Below are positions 1-30,081 of a DNA stretch of 64,000 nt, piece by piece; position 1 is the stretch's first letter; the number at the start of each line of letters is the position of its first letter. Location of the stretch: assembly GCA_037975125.1 (NCBI GenBank), contig CM075857.1:70892474-70956473 (forward strand), given 5' to 3'. Source of the stretch: Latrodectus hesperus (lineage: Eukaryota; Arthropoda; Arachnida; Araneae; Theridiidae). The position numbers were made by a program, and so were the translations under genes. The notes beneath the pieces are model-generated. The model was not told where the DNA came from and ran no database searches. It saw only the letters and a list, made by a program, of their open reading frames with translations.

Positions 1-11518
<11,518 letters not shown>

Positions 11519-11652
11519 CTAGTCACGGATCTTCATTTTACTTGACCTAGATAAGACAGTTCTTTTGTCTTCAGAGTCCGTTTGAGATGTATTAGAAGTG
11601 AACTTGGCAGAATAAGACCGACAAACGCAATCCTTCTCTGAATGAGATTCAT
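11519..11652 (-). CDS. Possible terminal coding exon of an unidentified gene
   Basis: On the minus strand a good intron-acceptor-like sequence (pyrimidine-rich, ending TTTCAG) ends at 11653. It is followed by 134 bases that read as 43 codons plus TAG in one frame. The peptide is Ser/Thr/Lys/Arg-rich and ends SKMKIRD, with a CVCRSYS stretch near its start. G+C is well above the local level. A second frame beginning ATG directly at the acceptor is also open for 39 codons, so the frame is not certain. The composition would suit the cytoplasmic tail of a membrane protein, but that is a guess. I found no upstream exon or clear donor. It could be a chance open frame in a conserved non-coding patch. 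Confidence 0.28.
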
Positions 11653-15223
<3,571 letters not shown>

Positions 15224-15669
15224 ATATGCATGAGTGGTATCCTATTGAACATTTAACATTTGCTGTAGGTGATAAACTGTAGGATATTTAAATTATAACA
15301 GATTACAATCTGCTGATTCAGTTAAAATTTTGCAGCAGCTCTGTCTGTGTACTGTAGTTACCACAATTAAGAAAATTATTGAACAAAAAATATAAGCACA
15401 ATACAATAAATAGTAAAACTACATCAAAAAGTGAATAAAAATATACAGCATAATATTTTACAGACACTCTAACATTACAAGAAATAATAATAAAAGTATA
15501 TTGCACTAAAATTGCTGAATAGGGTATTTCTGAAGACTCAAAACAAACTTGAATATAAACCCCCAGTTTTATATATAGTGGTTTGATAGAGGGAAGTGTT
15601 ATATCACATGGCATACGATATGAAGATTATATTAGAAAAACAGAAAATGTATATTAATAGTTATATTAA
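15224..15669. repeat. Tandem duplication, copy 1 (446-bp unit)
   Basis: This block and the next one (15670 to about 16115) align end to end at an offset of 446 bases. They share, for example, the TGCATGARTGGTAYCCTATT start and the block TGCTGAATAGGGTATTTCTG. By eye about nine in ten bases match. The minus strand of copy 1 holds a 98-codon open frame (15614-15318) with two hydrophobic runs, whereas the corresponding frame in copy 2 has stops. So if the unit ever was coding, only one copy stayed open, or the openness is chance. Confidence 0.85.
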
Positions 15670-16115
15670 ATATGCATGAATGGTACCCTATTGAACAATT
15701 AACATTTGCTGGAGGTGATTAACTGTAGAATATTTAAAGTATTACAGGTTGCAATTTGCTGATTCAGTTAATTTTTTCCAGCAGCTTATTCTGTGCACTG
15801 TAGTTACCACAATTAAGAAAGTTATTTAACAAAAATATAATTACAATACAATAAAAAGTAAAATTGCTTAAAAAAGTGAATAAAATATATAGCAAAATAT
15901 TTTACAGACACTCTTACTTTACTAGAAATAATAATGAAAATATATTGCACTAAAATTGCTGAATAGGGTATTTCTGAAGACTCAAAACAAACTTAAATAT
16001 AAATCCCCAGTTTTATATATTGTGGTTAGATAGAGGGAAGTGTTGTATAACATGACGTACCACATGAAGATTGTGTTAAAAAAGAGCAAATATATACAAT
16101 ACATTGATAGTATAC
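15670..16115. repeat. Tandem duplication, copy 2 (446-bp unit)
   Basis: The second, directly adjacent copy of the unit described at 15224-15669. It carries small indels and substitutions. Its minus-strand frame is broken by TAA codons at places where copy 1 has CAA or AAA-like codons, which points to neutral decay after the duplication. Confidence 0.85.
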
Positions 16116-16356
16116 ACATGAATAAAACACATAATAATTGTGCTATATTACAATGCATTATTAAATAAAAATTTAGCTTAATTTAACAAACTATAAATTT
16201 ATAATATATATTTTTGATTTTTCTTGTGAAATGTTTTTAAACATTTTTGATAATTCTTTAACAATTATGTACAAAAAACATTCGTAAAACGCGTAAAGAA
16301 GAATTGCTTAGTTAAAAACAAATTCCATTACTAGGAATTTCTTTAGAGGCTATTAT

Positions 16357-16366
16357 ATTATTAATA
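16357..16366. repeat. Target-site duplication of the 16.4-kb SINE, left
   Basis: The 10-bp word ATTATTAATA recurs exactly at 16620-16629, immediately beyond the tail of the tRNA-derived element between them. Confidence 0.75.
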
Positions 16367-16619
16367 ATTGTGCTCCCACCCTGTACAGTAGTCAGCTTGG
16401 CTGACTGCATACAGGGAGGTAGCGGGTTTGATCATGGATTACTTTTTTCTCTTTCTCTTGTCTTTTTCTTGGTTGTGAGTGGTTGTCTACCCTATAAAAA
16501 GGTACCTATTGCATGTGTGTATTGAGGAAATCAGACCCTTCACCAAATTACAGCTCAATTAAAAAAGTGGAGCAGCTCACCTCATATTGGCAATGTAGCT
16601 GGCACAAGACAGCAACCAC
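16367..16619 (+). mobile_element. tRNA-derived SINE (family A), copy 1
   Basis: The 5' part resembles a tRNA: a D-arm-like GTAGTCAGC..., then GACTGC, then a B-box-like GCGGGTTTGATC at about 16424-16435. Next come a CT-rich stretch and a body block (16473-16520) that it shares nearly word for word, in opposite orientation, with the element at 25846-26161: GTTG-CTACCCTATAAA followed by GGTACCTAT-GCATGTGTG. The 3' end is A/C-rich (ACAAGACAGCAACCAC), a decayed form of the AAC-repeat tail seen in copy 2. A 10-bp direct repeat flanks it. The tRNA head is more degraded than in copy 2, so this is an older insertion. SINEs of this kind carry an internal RNA polymerase III promoter and are moved by a partner LINE. 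Confidence 0.8.
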
Positions 16620-16629
16620 ATTATTAATA
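16620..16629. repeat. Target-site duplication of the 16.4-kb SINE, right
   Basis: An exact repeat of ATTATTAATA from 16357-16366. It marks the 3' end of the inserted element. Confidence 0.75.

Positions 16630-21686
<5,057 letters not shown>

Positions 21687-21745
<59 letters not shown>
21687..21745. repeat. (AT)n microsatellite, about 58 bp
   Basis: A short uninterrupted AT array, the smallest of the nine long ones in the window. Confidence 0.97.
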
Positions 21746-21747
<2 letters not shown>

Positions 21748-22190
21748 GATGTATGATGCAACACTGAATTCCCAGAATTAATTTGTGAAGCACCCCTACA
21801 ATCATTTCTCTCTCTAAATTCGAAGATTGTGGAGTGAAAGACATGATTGAATTTCCGAACTCATATAGCCAGGGATAGATCATTTCAGAGTTTGGAAAGC
21901 GGTCTTGACAATACAAAAACAATCTCCATATTCGTTCTGTAAAATGAGCAAATTTTCAATAGACACTATGTAATGTAGTCTTATTTTTTCTAGTTTTAAA
22001 AATAATGTATTTATGGAAATTTCCAGAAATTAAAATAAGATTGATTTAATGCGCAAAAATGCTTATGACATGCAACACTTTTAATAAATTAAAAAACAGC
22101 AAAAATATTTTCTAATGTGTTTCAATATATAATTAAATAATTTCTCTTATACATTATGAATAAAAAATTCTATAATAGAATTTTATTTTA
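21746..22190. other. AT-rich non-coding DNA, no gene seen
   Basis: Lies between an AT array and the GC-richer island at 22.2 kb. No recognisable feature. Confidence 0.55.
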
Positions 22191-22254
22191 TTGTTTTATG
22201 TTCACAGAAATTTTGACCAATGTAAAAACAGGAATATAACAGCAAAACAATGCA

Positions 22255-22515
22255 TAATTAAGATCTCGCATTTTCTTGGGGTGGGAAAAGGTTTCCTCTT
22301 TGCATCAAATGCCAAGTACAGCCATCACCTCACCACTTCTTGGACTGCCTTGGACTGGGAGGATATCCGCAACTGTCCCCTTCTTGTATCAAACTTCATT
22401 AATGTCAATGGTTTCATTGATGTGGTCTGATTCCGTCAGAGCAGGTGTGAGATTAGAAACCAGAACAACAGAAATGTGGAGCAGTAACTTACAAGTCAAG
22501 TTAAGAACTTTAATT
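22255..22515. other. GC-richer exon-like island of unknown identity
   Basis: About 260 bases with G+C near one half in DNA that is otherwise about one quarter G+C. Several frames stay open for long stretches on both strands. On the plus strand 22191-22430 (79 codons) ends FINVNGFIDVV, and 22276-22524 is open for 82 codons. On the minus strand an interrupted frame contains the stretches ESDHINETIDINEV and YKKGTVADILPVQGSPRSGE, separated by a stop. The last reads like decayed protein-coding sequence, but I do not recognise a family. Candidates are a degenerate exon, a processed-pseudogene fragment or an unclassified repeat. Confidence 0.35.
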
Positions 22516-22524
22516 ACTAAGTAA

Positions 22525-23744
22525 CAGCAATTTCCTCAGAAAGTTAACCCCTGTATGATAAATACTTGAAAAAAGAATACTTATATTTGTAATTTCTAAT
22601 AATTTTTTAAACATAAATATAGTTGATTCAAATTAAATAAAATATAATTGATGTGGTTTTCCTTTAATTAATGATATATTACTAAAAACTATTTGCCTAA
22701 AAAATTCACCTTTAACTACTGAATCACGCATACCTTTATTCTTATTAAGACAAGGAGATGTTATGGATAAGAATTTGAAAAGTGAAAACATAATTTTCAA
22801 TAATTAAAATTTACGACGATGAGTAAGTATTATTATTGAATGTTTACCTATATATAGCATAGTTATTGAATGTTCATCTGTGGCATTCCTGAAAATGTCA
22901 AATTAATATTTTCTTAAGGAAATCTTCATCTCTTGTATGCTTGTTTTTATAGAAAGTCATTAACATTTGTTTTTAACTAGATGAAGAGGTTTGTGCAAGA
23001 TATCAAATTTACGTTTTATTTTCTTACTGATGTAATAAGCATATTTTATGCATTAATAGTTCTTAGTCCTTATATGTGCTAGAAACTTCAATTTAATTCT
23101 AATTATTTATATGCATTCATCATTATAATATTTTTGGGGTTTAAAAATGAGTATTTTTATTTTTATTCAATGTTTGAAATTTATAGTTTACTCTAAAGAT
23201 TTGTCGTCTAAAATATTAAAATTTAATTTCCAGATTTCTATTAAAAGAGAATGCATTCCACTAGTAAAATATTTTTTATCTATATATTTGTTTCAAGCTC
23301 ATAACTCACCTTTTTTTTTATTTATCACTCCAAGTTTTGCTTAGAATGATTTTTAGATAAAATATAATGACTAAATAAAGGAGGAATAAACTTATTAATT
23401 TAATTTCTAATTTTTCAATTTTTTTTCATAAAATATGCAATTATTGATCATGTGTTAGTTTCAATGCCATCTAAATATAGCGACTGATATTTAAATAAAC
23501 ACGCATGTTATTATTTTTGTATATTGCCTGCTTGCTAAGTTTTCTACCTTTAGCACTATAAGGAGTGGCAGTAATGGCAACTTATATAGTAGGGTAACCA
23601 GTAGTTATGTCAGCTTAGTAACTTTGTAATATAGAAAGTATATATCTTTGTAATTCAGAAATTAAGCCCAAACAGATGAACCATGAGATATCATTTCACA
23701 TGGAAGACATTGACACATCGACCTATTGCCTGCTTTCCAGCAGC
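22525..23744. other. AT-rich non-coding DNA, no gene seen
   Basis: No gene-like frame. The segment from about 23500 to 23740 is moderately GC-richer and may be the 3' body of the tRNA-like repeat at 23745-23850 (minus strand). Confidence 0.5.
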
Positions 23745-23850
23745 CATTAGCAAACATGATGGATCTTCGATTGGATAGGTATTCGAAATCATTAACTTAC
23801 AATAATGAAATGTAACATCCTAACCAACAAGACCACCTCGCAACCCAAAA
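23745..23850 (-). mobile_element. tRNA-like repeat (family B), copy 1, degenerate
   Basis: Read on the minus strand it starts with a tRNA-like GGTGGTCTTGTTGGTTAGGATG, has a central segment, then a B-box-like GATTTCGAATACC, and then CGAAGATCCATCATG. The last block recurs at 53680-53784 as CAAAGATCCATCGTA and at 29700-29800 as CGATGATCCCTCATG. The three therefore form one family with tRNA-type A and B boxes, most simply a SINE. No target-site duplication was found, and the 3' limit is unclear. The body may extend to about 23500. Confidence 0.5.
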
Positions 23851-23854
23851 CTAG

Positions 23855-25620
23855 GAAAAAAACTTTTTTTTATAAAATGAATGTAAATATAGAACTTAAG
23901 TTTTAGATATCAAAAGATTGATAAATACATCAAAACTTTATTTTAAAATATCCATTTATTTTATGTACTTATACAATCGTTATTTAATTTTTGACTCTTA
24001 TCTTGTATTTGAATTCAAATTAGTTTCTCTATCTAAAATTTGCTCCTACTGTATTTTAATTAATTTTTCAAAAGCTGTGAATGGATATCTTGTAATATTG
24101 TTGAAATAAAAAGATGTGCTTCAAACTCTGTTTATTTAAATGTATGAAAATTGGAATATCAAAAAAATAGGCACACAAAACGGCAATAAAATAGTAATAT
24201 TAATTAAATACTTTACTTGATTTTGAAGTAACATAAAAAATGGGATTCAAAAATATTTTTAAAATGTACACTTAATTAGTTTTAAACTTGAAATGCTTAT
24301 TCATTTTAATATAATTTAATGAAAAGTAAATTCTTATGAAAATACTAAAGGAATAATTCTAAAAAGCTATAATACTTATTAAAACCATTTGTTTAAGTTT
24401 GAAATTAAACAAACTAAAGTATAACCATTCTATATAATTAAAAAATCATAGAATATAGAAATGTTTTTTAAATATAATTAAAAATCAAAGTTAAAAGAAA
24501 GAAAAGTCCACCATTTAAATATGTTACAACATAAAAAATGAATATATTTAATAATTAAAATCATTAATCAGTGTTAGAATATATGCACATTAAAAAAATT
24601 TGTTTCCTATTTACCAACTAAATGTTTCCCAATTAATTGGATGAAATGCATATGCTAAGCTATTGATTCAATTTTTTTTTCAATTTATATTTTGTTTGCT
24701 TCATTAAAAAACAACTTTCATATATCTTGTATTTCGTCATAAAATAACATTACAATTACTCTCTAGCTCCAAACCTATCAATTTAAAAGAGATAAGACAA
24801 AAGTTTTGGAAGATAAATTATTTGATCCATAAAAAGTAATACTTATTAAATCGCCAATACTACAGGAAACTATCAGAATAAAAAAAAATATTCGAAATAA
24901 TAAAGCTTCCGAAATTCGGGAACAATACGTCAGAAAAAGAGCAGATGCGATTTCGAAACTATAAGATAAATTTCGAATAAACTTTAACCAAGTATATAAG
25001 AATAAAAATAAAAGCAATTTTTGTGATAAATGGCCAGAAAGAAAAGAAAAAAGAACTATTACTCAGGTAAAAATTTTTCAGCCGCTTTGCTCTTGGAAAC
25101 CGGATGTTCAGTCAGCTTCATTATTATTAAATACTTCGCGGTCTGTGAAGAAACTAATTGAATTGATAAGAGAAAGTATCTGAATTATTTTTTTGTGTAT
25201 CGACGATTATTTAAAGCGCTTAATTTGTTTCAAGCCACATCGTCGCTTTTTGAAGGAATTGTGAAGCGGAAATCTCTTAACTTATGCTTCAGAGTAAAAT
25301 AAATTAAAAACGATAAATTAAATGAATTATAACATGATTCAGAGACTTTTTCACGTCGTATTATTCAATTTTGTCTTTAGAATATTTTTCATGAATTTAC
25401 AGACAACCAAGAAAATTTTTCTACAGCATTAAATCATAAAGGAAGTATAAATAAAATTAAAAACCATGAGTGAAACCATTGTGGTATAAATTTTTGAATG
25501 TAATAAAATTAAGTAAATCAGAAACATTTTAATTAATCTACAAATCATGTTTTTTGCGTAACTATTTTGTCTGGATGCCGTATAATTTTAAATAATAACT
25601 AAATACCATTAAATTCTGTG

Positions 25621-25623
<3 letters not shown>
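23855..25623. other. AT-rich non-coding DNA, no gene seen
   Basis: The interval 24780-25290 is slightly GC-richer, with broken open stretches on both strands and no recognisable motif. The minus-strand 79-codon frame at 25017-24778 is hydrophobic but has no supporting context. Confidence 0.5.
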
Positions 25624-25709
<86 letters not shown>

Positions 25710-25717
25710 TATATATA
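25624..25717. repeat. (AT)n microsatellite, about 90 bp
   Basis: An AT array interrupted once by GC at 25707-25708 near its right end. Confidence 0.97.
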
Positions 25718-25836
25718 AATTGAATATAAGATAAAATGGAAACATCAAGTCTAAATGATGTGTGTGTAATAGTTGAGCATTTAAATATTGACTTTAATAT
25801 TCATAAACATGATATCCAAATATTTTAATTGTGATT

Positions 25837-25845
25837 ACAAAAAAG
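25837..25845. repeat. Target-site duplication of the 25.8-kb SINE, left
   Basis: ACAAAAAAG recurs exactly at 26162-26170. It adjoins the tail (plus-strand TTG repeats) of the SINE. Confidence 0.85.
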
Positions 25846-26161
25846 ATTGTTGTTGTTGTTACTAATGACACTTGGCCAAGCCAAGCTCGCTATGCCTTTG
25901 GCTATGCGAAATTATGTCAATTGGAAGCGTCTTTCGTTTTTAATCGGAGCACCATGAAGGTGAAAATACGACTTTGCACTACACACATGCCATAGGTACC
26001 CGTTTATAGGGTAGGCAACCATTCACACCTCATTCATACAAGGAAAGGACAAAGACAGGAGAGATAGAGAGAGAAAGTTCATCCATGCCCGAACCGGGAT
26101 TCGAACCTAGGACCTCCTTATCCGCAGTCATGCACGCTGACCGCTAGACAATTTGGGCGAC
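25846..26161 (-). mobile_element. tRNA-derived SINE (family A), copy 2, nearly intact
   Basis: On the minus strand the element starts with a tRNA-like head of about 73 nt. A 7-bp acceptor-like pairing (GCCCAAA with TTCGGGC, one mismatch) encloses a TCTAGCGGTCAGCG A-box region and a GGTTCGAATCCCGG B box. Four of the five T-stem pairs are kept, one as a wobble. A CT-rich stretch follows, then the family core (CCTATAAACGGGTACCTATGGCATGTGTG), and then a long 3' part ending in (AAC)n. It lies between perfect 9-bp repeats, so its ends are well defined at 316 bp. It would be transcribed by polymerase III and mobilised in trans by a LINE. The head folds like an elongator tRNA, but I cannot name the parent isotype with confidence. 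Confidence 0.9.
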
Positions 26162-26170
26162 ACAAAAAAG
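26162..26170. repeat. Target-site duplication of the 25.8-kb SINE, right
   Basis: An exact ACAAAAAAG copy next to the tRNA-like 5' end of the minus-strand SINE. Confidence 0.85.
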
Positions 26171-26819
26171 GTAAACAGAGTGAACATTTAAATTAATGTC
26201 ATATATTTTTAACTGACTGTTTTGTTGTGCCATTATAGTGTAATCTGTGAAAAAACAATCTAAACAACACTCAGTCATTAAATATTCATTTTTAGAGTTG
26301 ATATATAAATCGATAAAATTTATAACTGTTTGGTAACAGTTGACAATATTCAGGTGATTTAAGTACAATTGACTGATTTTCGGTTACAAAATATAAATTA
26401 AAATTTTTGAAATTTTGAATTGATAAGAAATAGGGCACTGATTTTTAGATTTTTAGACTGGCCTTAGATTTTTTAGAAGTTTCCAAGACCTATGCAGAAG
26501 AGATATAAATATCAGCAATTTAGTGAGTCATATGAAAGTTTTTTTCGAAGCAAAGCAAGGAGTTTCAACCCCTGAGTCTCCAGCTTTGGAAACTGCTTTG
26601 TTTAGTTTCTGTATCCTAGAAACTATATAGTTTATATGCCTATATAGCAGCGTCAGGCTGAAGTATTTGTAATGAATAAGTGACTAAAAGAAGTGAGCGA
26701 ACCGTTTGTTAAAAAATTTCTTTTTTTACCACAAATTTATAGCTACAACAAACGAGAAAGACTGGTTTAAGAATAGGATTTCAAGTTGAAAGCTCATTAC
26801 AAAAAGTATGTCTGTAGAA
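26171..26819. other. Non-coding; possible 5' LTR or leader of the decayed Gypsy element
   Basis: The stretch from about 26420 to 26800 is somewhat GC-richer than its surroundings and directly precedes the decayed gag. By position it could hold the 5' LTR and leader. I could not find TG...CA ends or a primer-binding site, so this is inference from position only. Confidence 0.3.
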
Positions 26820-27713
26820 ATAAAAATGTTTGATCTGATAATGGAAATGGAAACTGAAATGAAGAATAAATGAAATACTAAATATCAATGAGCAGAAATG
26901 AAACTAAAACAAGCCAAGTACAATTGAACTCCGTAGTTTCAACTAAAATTACAGCTAGCCAAGAATTGACAGCAAATCTATTGAAATATTAAGCTGATCG
27001 TGACTACGAAAGAAGAGCTCCAAGATTTATAGGGTTATATAGCACCCTTTAAATAAATAATAAAATCCCTTGAAACGACCAATAAAAGCATCCAAGATTC
27101 TGCAGCCATACGAAATTGTATTTTAAATACAACGGCTATTATTCCTTCAATTGTAGTTAATCAACCAATTCAAAAACTCCTGTTTACAAGGGAGTCTGTC
27201 AGTCATGTACACAATTCGATACGGTCGCGAAAGGTAATGGCTGTAATTTTGTTATTTAATCATATTCCGTAGCTGCATCTATAGGAAGAGACACTACAAA
27301 TGTCCTACAAACATTCTCTAAGGCAGACACGATAGATATAAATACTACAAATTCTCTTAACTTAAGATATGGAGAAAACCGTCTGAAAGACTGCAACTAT
27401 ATACAAATAAAACAGCTAAAGAATGTAAAATGACTGCAGTCCTAGCTTAGTTATTGTTCTCAGAGAGCCTTACTGCCGTTCACGACACTTTGGCACTGAA
27501 ATACTTTATGAATGCCAGTAAGAACTCTGAAGTACAATAAGCTGTATGAATAACGGAAAGTAAAACTGTATGAATAACGGAAAGAAAATATTTCGAGGAT
27601 AACTCGAAATGTCCTGGATGTAGAAAGGTGCTTGAATGAGAAACAATAATCAAGGAAACTAAATAGCAGGCATCCTGTGGGGCAGAGTTTACCGTATGAA
27701 GAAGATACTCCAT
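26820..27713 (+). pseudogene. gag remnant of the Ty3/Gypsy element
   Basis: After an initial MFDLIMEMETEMKNK-like stretch, which fits the N-terminal coiled coil of arthropod Gypsy gags, many stops follow. The clearest part is 27269-27433, an uninterrupted 54-codon stretch containing GRDTTNVLQTFSK and LRYGENRL. In Ty3/Gypsy capsid proteins this position has the 'L.G.A...L..L' followed by 'AL..RFG...L' pattern. Further gag-like text (FMNAS.NSEVQ) continues near 27510. Zinc knuckles were not identified. The assignment rests on motif spacing and on the RT and RNase H remnants downstream. Confidence 0.55.
27542..27587. repeat. Small tandem duplication, 24-bp unit
   Basis: CTGTATGAATAACGGAAAG occurs twice in direct succession (27542 and 27566) inside the decayed gag. 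It is one of several local replication-slippage products in this window. Confidence 0.9.
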
Positions 27714-28739
27714 TCCAAGCTTACCATACCTCTTTACTTGACTGAGTATATCATGGACTATGCGTCGAAAGAAAAGTCAATGGATATGCCTGATGTCTAA
27801 TAGTCATCACAGCAGCTAATGCAACGATTGTCTGAATGGATGTAGAAAACTACTTGAGTGATGATCTACTTTATATGACATCTTATACTCCGTTATAAAA
27901 TTTCTATAAATGGAAAATTTCAAGCATCCCCCTCCTTCGGTTTCACAATATTTAAAATCATTATTTATGTTACTGATATCACCACTCCATGTATATTTGG
28001 ACTTTACTTGGTGAAGACACGTAATTTATGATTGAGTTTGCACAAAAATGGGGTTAATACGGACAAAAAAATCTGAAAAGTTTCGAAGTGAAATCTGAAG
28101 AACTTCAAACAAATAGAATAATTGGTCTGGAAGTCATCAATTTACCACCTTGATCACAAAATATGGCAATGGAGAAGATGGAGAAGAAATATTATAAATT
28201 CAAAATTATGGATTTTCACTTCTCTATTTCTATATAGAAATATGAGCCGAGCAAAGAGATCAGTGGTTAACGATCCTGATTTCGATTCGACAGTTAGTTT
28301 GTTCGGAATCTAATTTCAGTCATCGGTTTTGTTCTAATTAGCCCTAATGTACCAAAAATGACCATTAAGCAGAAACAACCCAAACCAAATATCCTTAAAT
28401 ATGTCTTGCTTGAAGTTATATTTATTGATCATAATCTAAATATATTGCCTGCCAGTGTTGCGATTATCTGCGGAAAGGTAAGAATCATTACAAAATATAA
28501 GGAAGTAACGGTTTGCATACCTATCATGAGAATGGAGAAGAAGGTTGGAAATATTTCATTTAAATCAATTTAAACCTTATTAGAAGTATTTATCAGGCAT
28601 GTAAAACTTCAATAATTTCAAAATTGGTTTTGCAAGACTCACTGAAGAATTTTAATATGTTGTCTACTCATTCATCAAAATCTATGGGACGTAGAAAACA
28701 TACAATAAATGTAAATGTAGAATCGATACTGAAATCTTC

Positions 28740-28952
28740 CACCAATTATCAACTGAATCGAAGACTTCCATTGGTGAAACAAGAAGAGGTGGAGAAACTT
28801 TTACAAGAGATTCAACATAATGATATCATCGAACTTTTTTTCATCTCCTGGTCATCACCGATTTTACTAATTCTTAAGAAAGCTGTATATAGCGGTTCTG
28901 TGTAGATTACAAGAAACTGAATAAAAAAGATGGCTTTCCTCTCCCCAGATAA
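28740..28952 (+). pseudogene. Reverse transcriptase fragment of the Ty3/Gypsy element
   Basis: The frame 28624-28905 contains RRLPLVKQEEVEKLLQE and ISWSSPILLILKK, the well-known start of the Gypsy RT domain (family pattern 'R.P......V...L..G.I..S.SPW.SP...V.KK'). A frameshift follows, and 28896-28952 reads FCVDYKKLNKKDGFPLPR and then stops, matching the 'CVDYR.LN..T..D.FPLP' block. The N-terminal third of RT is therefore present, but the two catalytic motifs are lost. The SPW signature is mutated to SWSSP in context and the residue after the ILKK lysines is altered. Non-functional. Confidence 0.88.
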
Positions 28953-29042
28953 GCAAAAATATTTGATACTTTCTCTGTAAACGTCGTTTTTTTCATTCGT
29001 GCGAAGTTTGACGTGTCTATTTAGACAATAATTATTTTTGGT

Positions 29043-29690
29043 GTGATTTTAATGAATATTTCAATATTATACACAGAAACTTTCCCTAAAATAAAAGAAG
29101 GCAAATCTAAAGCTTGCAAATATCTTTTTCGTAAGAAAGTCAAATATCTTTCACAGATATTTTCATCCATTCATGTTCGAAATGGTCCAGAAAGATCCAT
29201 TTTGACCAAAACTGGCCCTTATAGAAAGACGGACATGAGTAAAGGAGCTTCCCAAGGTACGTAATACCAAACATTTGTAAAAACATCTCCAATATTGCAT
29301 GACTCTTAAACTGATTCATGAAAAACAAATAAAAATTCCTGATGATTTTGGACTGTGAGTAAGCATTAAAGTAACTGAAGAGCCCAGTAGCATCTGCTTA
29401 AATTTTGCATATCCTAATTCTCAAGAGATTTTATTTTGATACATAAGCTTGTAATGATTGTTCTTTTTCAGAAAAGATATTGATTAGGAAATATTATTTC
29501 CTAATAGCATGATTTTATTGCATTAGCATGCTTCTCTGTTCTTAGTCACCACTTGGTTTCTACCTGTTAGATAGAAACAACAGGGTGAGAGTCTTCGTAA
29601 TTTAGAAGCAGAAACCCCACCAATACTTGACCAGTCACCTCAAAGGCATCATTTCAATTGGAGTGTATTGGACGATCTATATAAATTGTC
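29043..29690. other. Unassigned sequence inside the decayed Gypsy element
   Basis: Moderately AT-rich with broken frames on both strands (for example 29043-29264, plus). I could not match it to RT, RNase H or integrase. It may be an insertion or strongly decayed pol. Confidence 0.4.
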
Positions 29691-29699
29691 TCAGCAAAC

Positions 29700-29800
29700 A
29701 TTTAATGAACATGAGGGATCATCGGTTAAGTCAGAATTTGCACTCACTTTCTTCCGATAATAAGAAAGACGCTCCATCCGATTAGACTATCTTAGCCCCA
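29700..29800 (-). mobile_element. tRNA-like repeat (family B), copy 2
   Basis: On the minus strand it begins GGGGCTAAGATAGTCTAATCGG, which has the feel of a tRNA D-arm A box. An anticodon-arm-like inverted pair (TTCTT...AAGAA around TATTATCGG) follows, then a decayed B box (GTGAGTGCAAATTCT) and CGATGATCCCTCATG. It shares CACT-CTTTCCGATA-TAAGAA-GA (plus-strand reading) with 53680-53784. It sits within the decayed Gypsy element, so it probably inserted after that element. Confidence 0.6.
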
Positions 29801-29946
29801 GCAAAAGTCTCTCAATGCCAGAGCAGTGCTATTGTGTAAGAAAAAAATATATTTTATTAATAATAAAAAAATAATACACTATTTTCATTACTATCTTCAT
29901 ACACAAACATTTCTTCTGAAAAAGGATCCTGCGTCTTGTGCGATGA

Positions 29947-30081
29947 CTCATGAACTTCAAAAATTATGAAGGCCAAGTAGCAAGAGGAATTCAATGTTTA
30001 CAGCAATATGAAAAAGAAATTATTCATCATATAGGAACTCTTCACGGTGATATGGATGCTTTGTCACGAAGAAAATATTAA
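29947..30081 (+). pseudogene. RNase H C-terminal fragment of the Ty3/Gypsy element
   Basis: An open 44-codon stretch ends at TAA 30079-30081. It contains LMNFKNYEGQVARGIQCLQQ, EIIHHIGTLHG and MDALSRRKY, which match the end of Gypsy RNase H ('...F..PEGQ.ARW...L..Y.F.I.HR.G..H.NADALSRRP'). The catalytic Asp of the NADALSR motif is kept, while the preceding Asn-Ala is changed to Asp-Met. No integrase follows. Confidence 0.88.

Larger units (their letters stand above)
26820..30081 (+). mobile_element. Decayed Ty3/Gypsy LTR retrotransposon
   Basis: Remnants occur in the canonical order on one strand: gag (about 26820-27710), then unassigned sequence where protease would lie, then the N-terminal half of RT (28740-28952), then the end of RNase H (29947-30081). 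Every reading frame is broken by stops and frameshifts. The RT catalytic YxDD region is missing, and about 1 kb of unrelated sequence, including a tRNA-like repeat at 29700-29800, lies where RT would continue. No integrase or 3' LTR was recognised after 30081. The element is therefore a dead relic. Outer limits are approximate. Confidence 0.75.

Noticed and set aside
24778..25017. Hydrophobic 79-codon minus-strand frame
   Set aside because: Antisense of Lys/Asn-rich AT-biased sequence automatically reads as Phe/Leu/Ile-rich. No other support.
26041..26161. Functional tRNA gene at the B box GGTTCGAATCCC (minus strand)
   Set aside because: The fold has stem mismatches, and the sequence is followed by a SINE body, an AAC-repeat tail and TSDs, so it is a SINE head and not a tRNA gene.
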